DNA of 64,000 bases from Podospora comata. Its lineage: Eukaryota > Ascomycota > Sordariomycetes > Sordariales > Podosporaceae. Both the position numbers and the translations under genes were made by a program. Position 1 is the stretch's first letter. Every line of letters begins with the position of its first letter. The stretch is from contig CP071497.1 of the NCBI GenBank assembly GCA_017354895.1, forward strand, positions 4,092,001 through 4,156,000, read 5' to 3'. The notes below the pieces were generated by a model. It was given only the letters and a program-made list of their open reading frames with translations. It made no database searches and was not told the origin of the DNA. Shown here piece by piece: positions 1 to 11,000 of this stretch.

Positions 1-1122
1 GGAAGAGATGGGGGCTTCGATGAATCTCACGATTCATGGTCACCAGAGGACATCATAGCTGGCGAGATCCCAGGTTGTGTAGAATACCTCGAAACGCTCC
101 TTCAGGAGAACGGCACGTGTGGACACTCACCATTGATTGGCAGCGAAGCACCTCCACAACACACTTCGGGTATTCCTGCTCGACTGTGCTTTTTTAGTCA
201 ATGGTCAGATCCTGATCGAGGTGTCAATGATGACATCTTCTTCGTCGACACCAAGAATCTTTGACGAGCAGTCATATCCCAAGATGCCAGGAGCCACCAT
301 GACGCATGAGTGTTGGCGGTGGCTGGTCTGGAACTGGGCGCCCTTTTACATTGATCAGCTGTGTGTGTATCCGCCATACACCGTTCACACTGATCCAATC
401 AAGAAGCAAGAAGAGAACCAACAAGTTTCGAAGCTTAACGCAATTGCGTACGTCGGAGCCACTCATGGAATCCTAGGCAATCCGTCAGGCGGTAGGGGGG
501 AATGGACTATGGTTGAGCTGCGTATTCTTGGAAGCCGCGCTCTTCACCTACCGGATAACTTTGGAGATCCTAGCGCATTGCTCAAATTTGGCCCAGGATA
601 TGTGAGTTGTCTGCAACCACCTTACAGTCCACTGAGCCGCTAGACTGCTGATATGAACCTTGGATAGATCGTGCATGGAGACACATATTGGACCCCGCTG
701 CAAGTAGAATACAGTTCTCGGCTGAAGAAATACCCAGGCTTTGATGCGATTGCCATGCGGCAAGTAATGGACCCAAAATCAGCCCCGTCTGAGAGGCTGC
801 CAGAAGAGAAAAAAGTTCTAGATGATCGGAATACCAATAGGGCCGACGGCTGAAGAGATTGAACGAATTCAGCAGTTTTCAAACCGCAATTACTCAGAAA
901 TTGTACGAAGGTATGAAGAGCTTCTTGCCGAGCTTGAAGTGCGAATGAGGTATGTCCATCCATAACCTCTTTCAAGGATATATTTTGACTCTGGAAATCA
1001 GGGAGCAACTGTATCAGCTGAACAAGCGCCTCATTCAACACCGACTAAGCATTCTAAAAGCCATCGAACACCCAGAACAATCAAGCATTTCACTGCTTCA
1101 AGTACCCCCAAGGTGTCTTTAA
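1..1122 (+). CDS. unidentified gene, cut by window start, frame possibly broken
   Basis: I do not recognise this protein. Protein-like blocks run off the left edge. A reading with exons at about 1-73, 144-601 and 668-820 keeps phase; its introns are 74-143 (weak GTTGTG donor) and 602-667 (GTGAGT donor, TAG acceptor). It gives a tryptophan-rich segment (HECWRWLVWNWAPFYID) and then YIVHGDTYWTPLQVEY. From about 822 the coding character moves to another frame with no visible intron (IGPTAEEIERIQQF, helical and charged), passes a good intron at 950-1001 (GTATGT...CAG) and stops at 1120-1122. Other short open frames follow to 1416 without obvious splicing. Either an exon boundary is missed near 820 or the gene carries a frameshift. 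No function is proposed. Confidence 0.35.
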
Positions 1123-1455
1123 CAAGGACACCACACGAGAGGCCCACTTTCTATAGACCTTATGGTGGGAATCGAAGACGACTCCCCAAACACAAAGAAA
1201 ATACTGTTCCAAGAAGGGAAAGGCTACATGGGCTCTACTGTCACGAGGCGAGCCCATATGTATACCGTGGGCCATTTCGGATTGTGGAGCATGACAGAGA
1301 TGTTTGACGTCCTAGAATATCAGGACATCGGGACAGGTGCTGGGAGGTCTGAGATTTGTGATGGCCGAGGTATCAAAAGCAAGGCTGCTCAAAGTCACAG
1401 GTATCGCAATAAATAGCTAGATAGCTACGTAAATTTCTGAGATGCGTCAGTACAA

Positions 1456-3602
1456 CTACCACGAATACGCGTCCACGTCAAGCTCAAAACTCGTGGACCC
1501 TTTCTTTCCAACCGCTACCACAGCTGCCCTGACATCATCACAGAGCCCGCCCGGTCCAGAGACCACGACGCCGATGTTGCAGTATCCAACGTCGGCTTCT
1601 TGCTCTAACAGCCGAGAAATGTCCAGTCTCCTTCCGACTCGAACATCTTTCTCGATCTCGCTCAACACACCATGAACTTCCTCGACCAGACACCTCGCCG
1701 ATTCTTTGACACTCCAAAATAATTTGATGTTCGGATGGCTGGCAATCCACGGAAGCAGACTGGTGATGCCAATCCCACCTCCAATGAGAAGCAGCCTATC
1801 GCAATGGCGAATCTCCCTGGTAGAAGTATTGTGATACGGGCCATCCATGAGAGTCAAAAGTCCATCGGTGGCCTTCAGGTGCTTGGTAATCCCCATGGAC
1901 TTCTTGATGAGCAGGGTGATCCCCGTTTCCAGAGGCGCAGACGCGGTATCCCTAAAGCCGTTTTGTTTCTCAACATCGTGAACGTTGATGTGAACACCTG
2001 ACTCTTTCGCTGTCGGACTGCTGCTGCCGCTTGACTGCTCTGGTCGTTGCCTTTCAACCCGGGACATCAAGCTTGTTGGAACGATTGAAAACGGGTGGTT
2101 CTCCCACGGCCGCCAGAGACTCAAAGTGGGAAAATAAGCGTAAACATGCAGCCCAGGCCCATCATTGGCAAACGACGCTCGGGGTATGTCAACCCGGATG
2201 TACCCATTCCCCAAGTCAGTCACCTTGCTTCTGCGAACCCCGTTTTTCAACACCTTCCCTACCCTCGCTGCTCTGTCAAAGAACCAAACTGCACAGGCGG
2301 CATAAATCCAGGTCTCATAGCCGTAGGAGTCCAGCCCAATCCAAAGAACAACGTGATACCAAAGCCCAACAACGAGAATAACCGACAAGACAACGTGCGT
2401 CACTAAGAATATCTCATATGACCATCTCCTCAGAGGCAGAACACTCGCAAAGAGAATGGCAACACAAATAACAGTAGCCACAACGCCCCAAGCCCAATAG
2501 TCAGAGTCAACCACTGCTTGCTGTGGCAGGAAGATTGGCAGTGCCAGGAAACTGTGCACCAAAGCATGGAGGACAAACAGTCTTGCCACCCAGCGATGAA
2601 GAAGCATATACGTAGCGTGAGACCAGTTCGTCAACCAAAGCAACAAAACGTTGTTCCTTGATGCGAACAGGATGAGAAGGGGGAGGAGAGCATAAGCTGC
2701 TATTCCTGTGCGGTAAAAGATGTACGCTTTGATCTCCATACTCTCGCCGGGGTAGTAGAGGTGTGGTTGCATGGACTGGTAGTTGACTGACATGAGGACT
2801 ATGTTGATGATGAAGAAGATGGCGATGTATGCTGCTTGGCCAATGGTTGGGGCATTGCCGAGGAGGAATGGCAAGGAGCGAACGGAATAAGTGCCGATGC
2901 TGCTGGGTTGGGTCAAGTATGGGGTGATCTTGGACAAGAGGCCAGAGGTAAAGGGGAGGTGGTAGAGCCAGGTCAGGATGATGGGTATGCCGAAGCCAGT
3001 GACGAGGATGATGACGCTTTGGCGTGTCAGCAAGTAGACCTGGTGTATAGTAGGTAGGGAAATAAGACACACCCATATTCCGCCCCTGTCTCCTGCTCCT
3101 TCGTCACACCCAAAGCGGTATTCAACTGGGCTTGATACTCGATCTCCGGAACCAAGGCGGTAAAGTTGAGCACCGTCATGGTATCCACTGGCATTTTCCT
3201 CGGTGGCTCAGTGATTTGCTGCAAGGATTCCTCGTATGACCATTTAGGCGGTACCGGCGTACCCGTGTTGCCAAAATTCGTCATATCGCGTGTAGCATCA
3301 GTCTCCCAGAACGCTTGCAATTCCGACATGCGATGGGCTCTACACTTGACATGCAGACACCAGGCCAGCGTGGTGAGCCAGGCTGTGTCATTGGCTTTGC
3401 ACTCTGAGCTCGTGGTTGCCCACCCGAGGAAGCCCTTTGGGATCTTTTCAGAGCATTCTAGGGGGTAAGCTTGGAGTGCCCACTGGCATGCGGAGGCGCA
3501 GTAGATTTTGAAAGGGTGAAGGCCGAAGCCGACTAGGTCGGAGAAGACAAGGTTGGCTTGGAGCAGCCATGCTGCTAGCCAGATGGCAGGGGAAGTTCGC
3601 AT
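1456..3602 (-). CDS. ferric reductase, FRE/NOX-type transmembrane component
   Basis: Plasma-membrane flavocytochrome that passes electrons from NADPH through FAD and two hemes to extracellular Fe(III) or Cu(II). Exons 3602-3108 and 3039-1456 give 692 residues; the 68-nt intron 3107-3040 has a weak GTGACG donor but restores phase. The start at 3602 gives a signal peptide (MRTSPAIWLAAWLLQ). An in-frame ATG at 3653 would put 17 polar residues before it, so I prefer 3602. A cysteine-rich ectodomain spans about 22-165, followed by several membrane helices. Heme-ligand histidines sit 14 apart, at about 313/327 and 380/394. The FAD motif HPFS is near 480 and the NADPH motif GGGIGIT near 585. A low-complexity insert (about 490-520) lies between the FAD and NADPH regions. 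No multicopper oxidase or iron permease lies next to it, so a role in high-affinity iron uptake is only inferred. Confidence 0.92.
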
Positions 3603-5317
3603 GATGTTTGCTGCTGGCTTGAGTCGAGGAGTCCGCTGGTGCTTGACTTCCAACCAACAGTCAGGCAGGGGGCCTGCCTGTTCTTATCTCACAGTGGGCA
3701 CACCATCACTATTCGAATTGTCAAGAAATGTTCCGCGGAACTGATGTGTCCAAGCGTATCATTGCAGGTTTGAAGCCCTCCGAAGTATGCAATAATGTTG
3801 TGCAACAACACCTACATTGATGCACGGTTTTCGGTAGTTGGCATCCTGCAATCCTCTTGGCATCTTCCGTGGTCAATCAGCGCTTTGGTGCTGATTCATG
3901 CTGACCACCCAAGCATTCTGCCAATAGGTCTGATAGACGCCACAAGGTTGTGTTACCACTTTCAAAGTTGGGACGGCATGGTTCGTTGGTGGTTCGGGAT
4001 ACAGAAACAAGGCCCGTACATACATGCGTCACAAGCCGGTATATGGTGTGCCCAAACTTGTGCCTTGGGGTCGCGCTTCTGTGAAATAATTCCAGCAAGA
4101 CACATTCATACCACGTAGTTTATGACGGCTCACCTACTGTGAGGTTTTCCAACATTCTGAACTCAAAAGAGACAGTAGAAGCTAAGATTATTGGGCCAAA
4201 TGAAAGGCAGAAGCTCAGACTGGCGGAAATTATCCATATGCTGATACCGAGTCACTCCTTATATTTCATTGAAGTTATCCATTTTCCACCCACTTGACAA
4301 TGGCTTGATGGCCAGGGCAAATTGTGACATTGAGGATGAGTATATGCCTCCACATCCTGCCTGGTTAACACCTGGAACTTGGGATTTGTAAATATCAAAG
4401 ATGGGTGAGATTGAATAGGTATCCTACTACTCGGGTAGTCAGTCTTTGAAAACTTTTTTGTCTCGTCCAAGAACGGTTAGCCCAAAACAAGGCTCGCTTC
4501 ACCCTCGGCTCACTCTCGGCTCACCTTAACCAGCGCACTTAGCGGGCGTTCGGGCTCGGGATCGGAGAGAGGTTTGGAGAGCGACTGACAGACCGAAGGC
4601 CAATAAGACCCCCGTCTCAGACCCTGTTCACTGTGATATTTCCTAGTCTATAAGTTCAATCAATATACTAGTTCACCACATCTATTCTGTGCCTCACAAG
4701 CCCATATAACAGTTATTACCTTCTGTATATTGTAGGGCGCCGTCCCTGCAATCCATCTTCCTTCAATACCTCGGTTACCATCGAATACTGCAATCAAAGT
4801 CCCCTTCGCTCTCACTGTACTGCGCCGATAGCTATTCGAGCCTATATTCTACAGGCATTCATAACTCCTTTCTCAACAATATCTATACTCTATAGGCCAC
4901 TAGTGGATTTGGGGCCATCTGGATCACAAGTTCTTCAAACTATTTTCGGAGTTGTTCTACCGCTTAACGGGATCCTCTATCCGGATTATCCTTATATAGA
5001 ATTCGGTATGATTCGCGATGCTGTTCCAAGGTATATGGTGAGGCGGCGAGGGTACGTGTATTGTAGTAGATACGGAAGGCGGCGTCCCCATGGCCTATGT
5101 CAAGTGTAATGTCACTCTCCAAAATGAAAATCAAATCCCAAACAACAGATTTAATATAGAAGTTTTGCATCGTGATAGTACGTCGTAGGTTATATATTTT
5201 GGGTAGGAGAGCGATACTATTATTGGTTAAGGAAATATATAATAATAATGTTTATTAGGGAACCTAGACACAGGCTTGTTTGCTAGTCATCGCCTTTAAC
5301 GCCTCCGCTCTACCTGG
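3603..5317. other. gene-poor interval
   Basis: I see no supported gene here. Open frames are short and lack family motifs. The part from about 4470 on is AT-richer than the rest of the window and holds the possible LTR relict listed separately. The first few hundred bases are presumably the promoter and leader of the ferric reductase on the minus strand. Confidence 0.5.
4475..5110 (+). mobile_element. possible decayed Ty3/gypsy-type LTR plus leader (fossil)
   Basis: The stretch around 4625-4710 (a CTATAAG start-like box, a TCAATCAATA tract, a CTAGTTCACC tract, then an end in TATAACA) resembles the R/U5 end of LTRs in filamentous-ascomycete gypsy elements as I remember them. A pyrimidine-rich leader-like stretch follows to about 4900, then AT-rich sequence. 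I see no gag or pol frame, no second LTR and no clear target duplication, so at most this is an old, degraded single LTR with some internal sequence. The AT bias would fit RIP mutation. The call rests on resemblance only. Confidence 0.3.
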
Positions 5318-5662
5318 TTACCAATCAAGACTGCCTGCATAATAGTTCTTTTTGGTCCCGTCGGTGTTACTAGACCAGCACGGGAAAATGCAACTGACTA
5401 TCCGCTTCAATTCTTTGATCGAGCACATGTAGCAAGCCCTGTGGGTACAAGCACAGGTATCGAGACCAGCAGAAACTTCGGATTGGCATTCGTGGCATTT
5501 CCAACCGCACTTTTTGAACACCTTCGTGCGGTAGGAGCTGTTGTCGCAATGGCCAGCGTCATATCTAGTGCTTTTCGTATAGTTTGTACCCGGTGCAGCG
5601 CTGCAGTTGACGGTTCCAATCATAAACAGCAGCTCTGAGGGCATCTTCACACTCCATCGCAT
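5318..5662 (-). CDS. doubtful small cysteine-rich, possibly secreted protein
   Basis: A 114-residue frame with about a dozen cysteines, clustered as KKCGWKCHEC and DTCACTHRACYMC. If translation begins at the second methionine (MPSELLFMIGTVNCSA), the N-terminus could serve as a short secretion signal, giving a mature peptide of about 90 residues. Small cysteine-rich secreted proteins are common in fungi and rarely share sequence. No intron is needed. Against it: the frame stands alone in a gene-poor, AT-rich stretch, the hydrophobic core is short, and I recognise no family. Confidence 0.3.
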   Translation of the reverse strand: MRWSVKMPSELLFMIGTVNCSAAPGTNYTKSTRYDAGHCDNSSYRTKVFKKCGWKCHECQSEVSAGLDTCACTHRACYMCSIKELKRIVSCIFPCWSSNTDGTKKNYYAGSLDW

Positions 5663-6605
5663 CGCACTCTCAGAGATCCAGACAACATTGCCTTAGAATG
5701 GAAACGCCGACGGCCCCATCCAACCCACGGAAGGATCTTGCCCGTCGAAGAGAAATCCCGACGACGGAATGTTGGGTCCCGGCATACCGCCGAAGAGACG
5801 GAGAGGGGCCAGCATTGCCAATACCCATCCCGAAGAAGTCTGAAAGGGAGGGGTTAGAGGTTGAAGCAGTGAATACGGTATCCAATAGCGAAAGGGGCGG
5901 TTAAGAATAGAGCGGCAATCTCTGTGTGCAATGCAATCCAAGTGTGCTTTTCAAACATACTACTGCATGGCCAGCTTCTGAATACCCAGCACACGCCGGG
6001 TCAGCACGTTGTTTCAAGGGAGCCCATATTGTAAGTGAATGACTCTGGCCTGTAAGAAACCGGCTGTGGGCCCAATGGAAAACAACCGCATCAGAGTATT
6101 TACATATAATTCCAACTGATGTTTTGCAGCATATGATATTCCTGATAGATTGACTGTCTACCTACGAGAGCTTCTCCGTTACACCCAACCCTTTCGAATC
6201 GAAAACAGATGCAAGGAAACTGATTTCCAGCCAATTCACTTCAGCCAGGGCGCATATCCTCCAAATCCTGCTTCCGAACGGTTGCAATCATGACTTCAAT
6301 TTGCACACCCTTGGGTGCCTCTCTCGAAGCTGAAAAGTCACCAGCAGGTATCCAAACCCAAAGCAGCTTGTGGCGGTCTTGCACGGTGACAGCCTGCCCC
6401 TCAAGCACCGTGATTCTCAGCCGGCTGGATATCTAAGTTCGTCGTGTAGTTTGCAGGGAAAACATTTGGAGTTGATCAAACACGCGACATGATGGATAGA
6501 TGTGGATGAAATAGATCAGGCACACTCGGACACAGGATGCATTCACCAACGTAAATGAAATTACTTCCTAGACGCAAAGTTCACAATCGTCGTAACATAA
6601 TGCCA
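5663..6605. other. intergenic, no supported gene
   Basis: Only short frames lie here. A minus-strand frame at 5693-5941 and a plus-strand one at 5698-5904 overlap each other and show no domain. The stretch separates the cysteine-rich ORF from the small unknown gene ending at 6606. Confidence 0.5.
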
Positions 6606-7025
6606 CTACTCCCTCTCCTTCCCCCCCTCCTTATTCTTCCTTTTTTTACCCTCCTTTACCTCCTCCCTTCCCCCCTCCCCCTTCCTCCCCCTTCCACCCC
6701 TCTTAAACCCCTCCAACCACCTCCTGTGCTCCTCCACCCGAGCCTGACTCCCAGCAATAACCTTGTCCATATGTCCCACATTCTGGTTAAACTCCTCCTG
6801 TCCAGCACGATGTTGTCTGGCACGGACAAATCCACTTAATAGAATAGCAAAAGCTTCGGCTGTTCGATCCCTAATCCCTGCTGTGTCGTCGGGTGGCGTG
6901 TTATTCCCGGCGTCATGATGTGAGGTGGGCTTGGGGGCGGTCTCGGGGGCGGTCTCGGGGGCGAGATGGGCGGTATTGGGCTCAGGAGTGTTGACAGGGG
7001 AGGTTGTGGGTTTTTTGACGGCCAT
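6606..7025 (-). CDS. small unknown protein, low complexity with helical middle
   Basis: Single-exon frame of 139 residues starting at MAVKKPTTSP (7025). The first 45 residues are Pro/Thr/Glu-rich with a small repeat (APET twice). Residues about 50-105 (from GIRDRTAEAF) look like an amphipathic helix or short coiled coil, and the end is a Lys/Arg/Glu/Gly tail. The frame stays open upstream to 7319, but that part is cysteine-rich and unlike the rest, so I chose 7025. A second small unknown gene lies just upstream on the same strand. No function is proposed. Confidence 0.45.
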   Translation of the reverse strand: MAVKKPTTSPVNTPEPNTAHLAPETAPETAPKPTSHHDAGNNTPPDDTAGIRDRTAEAFAILLSGFVRARQHRAGQEEFNQNVGHMDKVIAGSQARVEEHRRWLEGFKRGGRGRKGEGGREEVKEGKKRKNKEGGKERE

Positions 7026-7331
7026 TGTGTTGATGGGAGATGTTATGAGGGAAATGCTTTGTTGATCTGTTGGCCCGAGGGAGTGAGTGAGTGCGTAAAG
7101 TTGAGGGACGTTGTTGATTAGGTTGGGAAGAATAGAAGAAGGGTCGCTTTTATGGAGATCAAAAGGCGAAACATTACACATCATACCCAGGAAGGAAGTT
7201 ACTGTACACTCACAAGCCCAACAACTCTCCACCACACGACCATCATACAACATGTCAGAAGTGTTGATTTGATTCATCCTACAGGTACCAAACACCCCTT
7301 CCATCAACCCCTCCCACATAATCCGAGCACC

Positions 7332-7682
7332 TCACTGATCAGCCCGCAAAGGAACATCAAAAGGAACAAACAAAATCCTCTCCCCCTCCCCAGTATCATT
7401 AACATTCTTCTTGCCATCCCCATCTCTCTTCCTCTCCAACGGCTGCAAAATCGGCCTAATCCCAAGCCTAGTCCTCTTGCTTTTGTCCAGTACCACTTAG
7501 CAGTTTTCTCGTCGTAAGTAGATGTCCCTGACTGCCGCCTCGATCGCGGCCCGCGGTGGGGGCTGTGAGGGGGGATACCTCATTGCGATGGAAGTGACTC
7601 GCTTTTTCAGCTTTGTGGGTTCTTTGGGGTTGGAAGGCTCGGGGTTAGTGGCCGTGGCTGTTGGCTGTTGAAGTTGCGACAT
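7332..7682 (-). CDS. small unknown protein, probable 99-nt intron
   Basis: The frame opens at 7682 (MSQLQQPTATATNPEPSNP) and meets an in-frame TAA at about 7499. The same frame continues past the stop as a charged segment (from KSKRTRLGIRP) to a TGA at 7332. A GTATCC donor at 7578 and an ACAAAAG acceptor ending at 7480 remove 99 nt including the stop. Because 99 is a multiple of three, both sides stay in frame. The result is an 83-residue basic, polar protein. If the intron is not used, the product is the 61-residue N-terminal piece. No family is recognised. Confidence 0.4.
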
Positions 7683-8051
7683 GATGATTTGGGAATGTTG
7701 AGCGGTTTGTGTTGGTTTGATGGATATTTTCGTAGGCCTAAAATAGGTGATTGGTCTCAGTCTATGTAGGCAGCGTGTTTATGATAAAGCGGCAATGAGC
7801 TACAATAAGTACCTTATCTATCAACCATTGTAACAGTCAACTGCGCGTCAGTGGGTCTGGTCTGTCAAACGACATTCTGTTTCTTGACCTGACACGTAAT
7901 GTGAATCACAGTACAGCGATGATGATAATGACTATGTTTTGTTCTCCAAAATGACATCTGCTCGGTTGACTGCATGTCACAGGTTGTATCGTCAGTCCTA
8001 AACACCCAAAGAAAATCATGCAATATACACAACAGCCCAATAAAACACCAA
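7683..8051. other. short intergenic region
   Basis: Upstream of the small gene at 7682 and downstream of the large gene ending at 8052, both on the minus strand. It is AT-rich, with no frame above 75 residues and no recognisable site. Confidence 0.5.
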
Positions 8052-11000
8052 CTAATACCGATGCGTCTGAATCCCCCTTTTCCCAAAAAAGCCCTTCCTC
8101 AGCATATTGCTACTCGCCCTCTTCATCAACTTCCCAAAAGTACCCTTTTGATCTTCAGACCCACCACCACTATGACTATCATGTTCTGAATTAATCTCAC
8201 CAAGCTTGTTGCTCGATATTTTCTTCGTGATTGACTTGGCATGCCTCTTGATCAGAGTTCCCAAAGGAATCTTGGACGGCTTCCAAAAATGCCGTTTCCA
8301 GTGGTCATCCCCATCATCCTCCATGTGCTGAGCATCGGAATTTGGTGACGACTGTCGTAACTTATGCCGACCTTCATCATTCGACTCCTCCCCGAGATAG
8401 GTTATTTGAGAAAGGGGACTCGGCTTAGTAGTAGACGGCGATACCGGTCCTGAGGCTGGCGCTACAGTCGACTTTGGGGTGGTGTTAAGGCCAGGCGACG
8501 AAGGTGCAGATAGCGGGGGCCGAATGCCCTTTGGTGTCCGGTTGAAGACTTTGGAAAGAATGGTAGAAGTAAAGCGTTGGGGTGACTTGGCTGGTTTCAT
8601 CACGACCTTCGTCAGATGTTCATCTGCGGGCAGCTTCACTATTGTCAAAACGCCACCCGGGGGGCCAGGTCGTACTTCCTCGTTCCATTGAAAGCCGTAC
8701 TTGGTCTTTCCCGGGACCAGCTTCGATTCGGCGAGTTTGACCTCTGGTCGCAGTCTGCACCCGTAAGAGCCAACCCAGCAGCGCGGATCGCGCGTGTGAC
8801 GAGTGATCTGAAGCCTCCCGGACCGCGTCAGGGCTGATCTCTGACCAGGCGTAAAAGGGAAGGTGGCTGCGGTGCGATACTTGCGGTGTTTCTCAATTCG
8901 TGTCTTCCAGCCAGGACCTCTGGGAATCTCGTCTTTTCCCCAAACGGCGTATATCAGCTCGTTCGCATAGCTCCGAGTGGTGCCCACTATGGTAAGACTG
9001 TCGATGTGGTGGCCTATCGCCTTCAGTGGGTCGAGGATGCAAAGATAGGCATCTGGATGATATGGTACAAATTCTTGAACGTGTTAGCAAGTGTGTAGAA
9101 TTGCATTGGGAGCATAAAGGCTTACCCTCATCGTCATTCTCTGCGGTCTCATTGCTGGCGTGACTGGTGTCTGACCAACCCGATGATTCTTCCTCTGTCT
9201 CTGGCTCATCATGCCTGACTCTTCGTTCTGCCGACCCCTTCTTCCACTTCATTCCTTCCCGAAAGCCGTAATACCTGCGCACCATCAAACACAAATTCCC
9301 AATGTTGACTCCGTCGGCCCTGGTACACTGCAAGTCGGCAAATCTTAACACCAACTGGCGAACTCTCTGAAGTCCTCTCCATTGATCCACACCGACAGCA
9401 GTTGGATGAACATTCCCTCCCAACTTGGTGTAGTCAACCTCAAGCGTGATGTATCTCATCAGAGGAACGAAGGAGTCCATCAGAAGTGTCGCTGTCGGGC
9501 AATTCTTCTCCGCCACAAACGGGCTGTACACAACGTGAAATCTCCGAGCAAGGAAGAAGGCGGCGAGAAAGTCGACACGCATGTCGTAGCAGACTGACAT
9601 GTAAGGGTAAAGCGGAGAAATTGCAGACGCAAAGGAGTCCAAACATTCTGTAGTCCACAGCTTGCGACCATCCAGAGGATTCAGGGGCCATATTGGCTCA
9701 TAGCAATGCGGAGGGTTCATGCGAACAGGCTTTGGATTGAGGTTTCCCGTATTGTGATCGTTGAGAATCATGTTGGTAATCTTGAAGCGGGCTCGATCGG
9801 GCAATAAGAAGTAAAGACAACGGTTTGATCTTGCTAGGCCTTTGAGCTGAGGATACCTTCCATTTTGGAGTCCTGTATGGTTTAATGTGTGTGTGCCATC
9901 GGGGTCACGGGAAGCTCTTTCCCTTCTCAGACGAAGAACTCCTTGCTGAAAGGACAGCTCTTTGTCAAAGTTGAACTTATCCGCCGGGTTGTTGAGCGTT
10001 CTCTCCCACGTTACCTCGACAGTCCGATCCCAAGGAGGGTACTCGAGGGGAACGGGAGCCCGTTCCGGGGAGCGGAGAATTCTTACCGGAGGCGCATACC
10101 CAACGAATCTGGGCAGTTTCGGAGATTCTTGCTTCTGTATACGTGGCTCATTGCCACAAATGAAGAGTCCACCACTTGCAAGTGGATGGAATGGGACAGC
10201 CGGTTTATGTGCTGCTTCAGTTCCCACATCATTGGCAGGGACTCGAACGGTCGGCGTGTCCGGAGGCGCTCGCAAATCTGATGGACTTTGATGCCCCTCT
10301 GAGCACGACGGCGACGTTTTGCCGGCGCTTGACTCTCCTTGCCGCGATTGAGACTCTTTTTCAACAGCCGGTGTGGGTACTGGTGGGGAGATAATGGGTG
10401 TTGTCGAAAGTCCTTGAATCTCAGCTGGGTGTTTAAGATTCACATCCACACAATGCGGTGAGTATATGCTCTGAAACAGTGCCTCGGTAAATAAAGCAGG
10501 ACTGCCTGGGGGCTTCAGTGGACACTTTGGCGATGCTGGGGTCGGCGGGAGTGTTGGCACAGTCGGAACTGCAGCTGGGGTTGTGGGGGGCCTGCTGGGG
10601 GCTGCCAAGGATGGTGGAGTCGGAGAAAGCTTCACAGAATCTCTCGAACCCCCTTGAGTTACCGAGGCGCAGGACGAACTCCTGCGTGAAGCAGAAGTAG
10701 AGGGTGAAACAAGCTTTGACGAAGCAGTTGAAGTTGCAGATACCGGGGTTGTGGGCAGATTCGCATGTGCCGCGTGATTTCTTGATGGAATTTGCATCTG
10801 AAGCTGTTTGCCTTGGGTCCTTGTCAAACTTCGAGATTTTGCGCTCAAGAGTGGATAGTGAGACGAGCACCCACGGTATGGATCCTTGGCTATTCTTGTG
10901 TCTTGACTTTCTTGGGCTGCAGAAAGCCTTCCAGAAGGCGTGGCAGTCGTTTGACTGGCTGCCGACTTGGCCAGGATTCTCGTCGAAACAGAGTGCCCAG

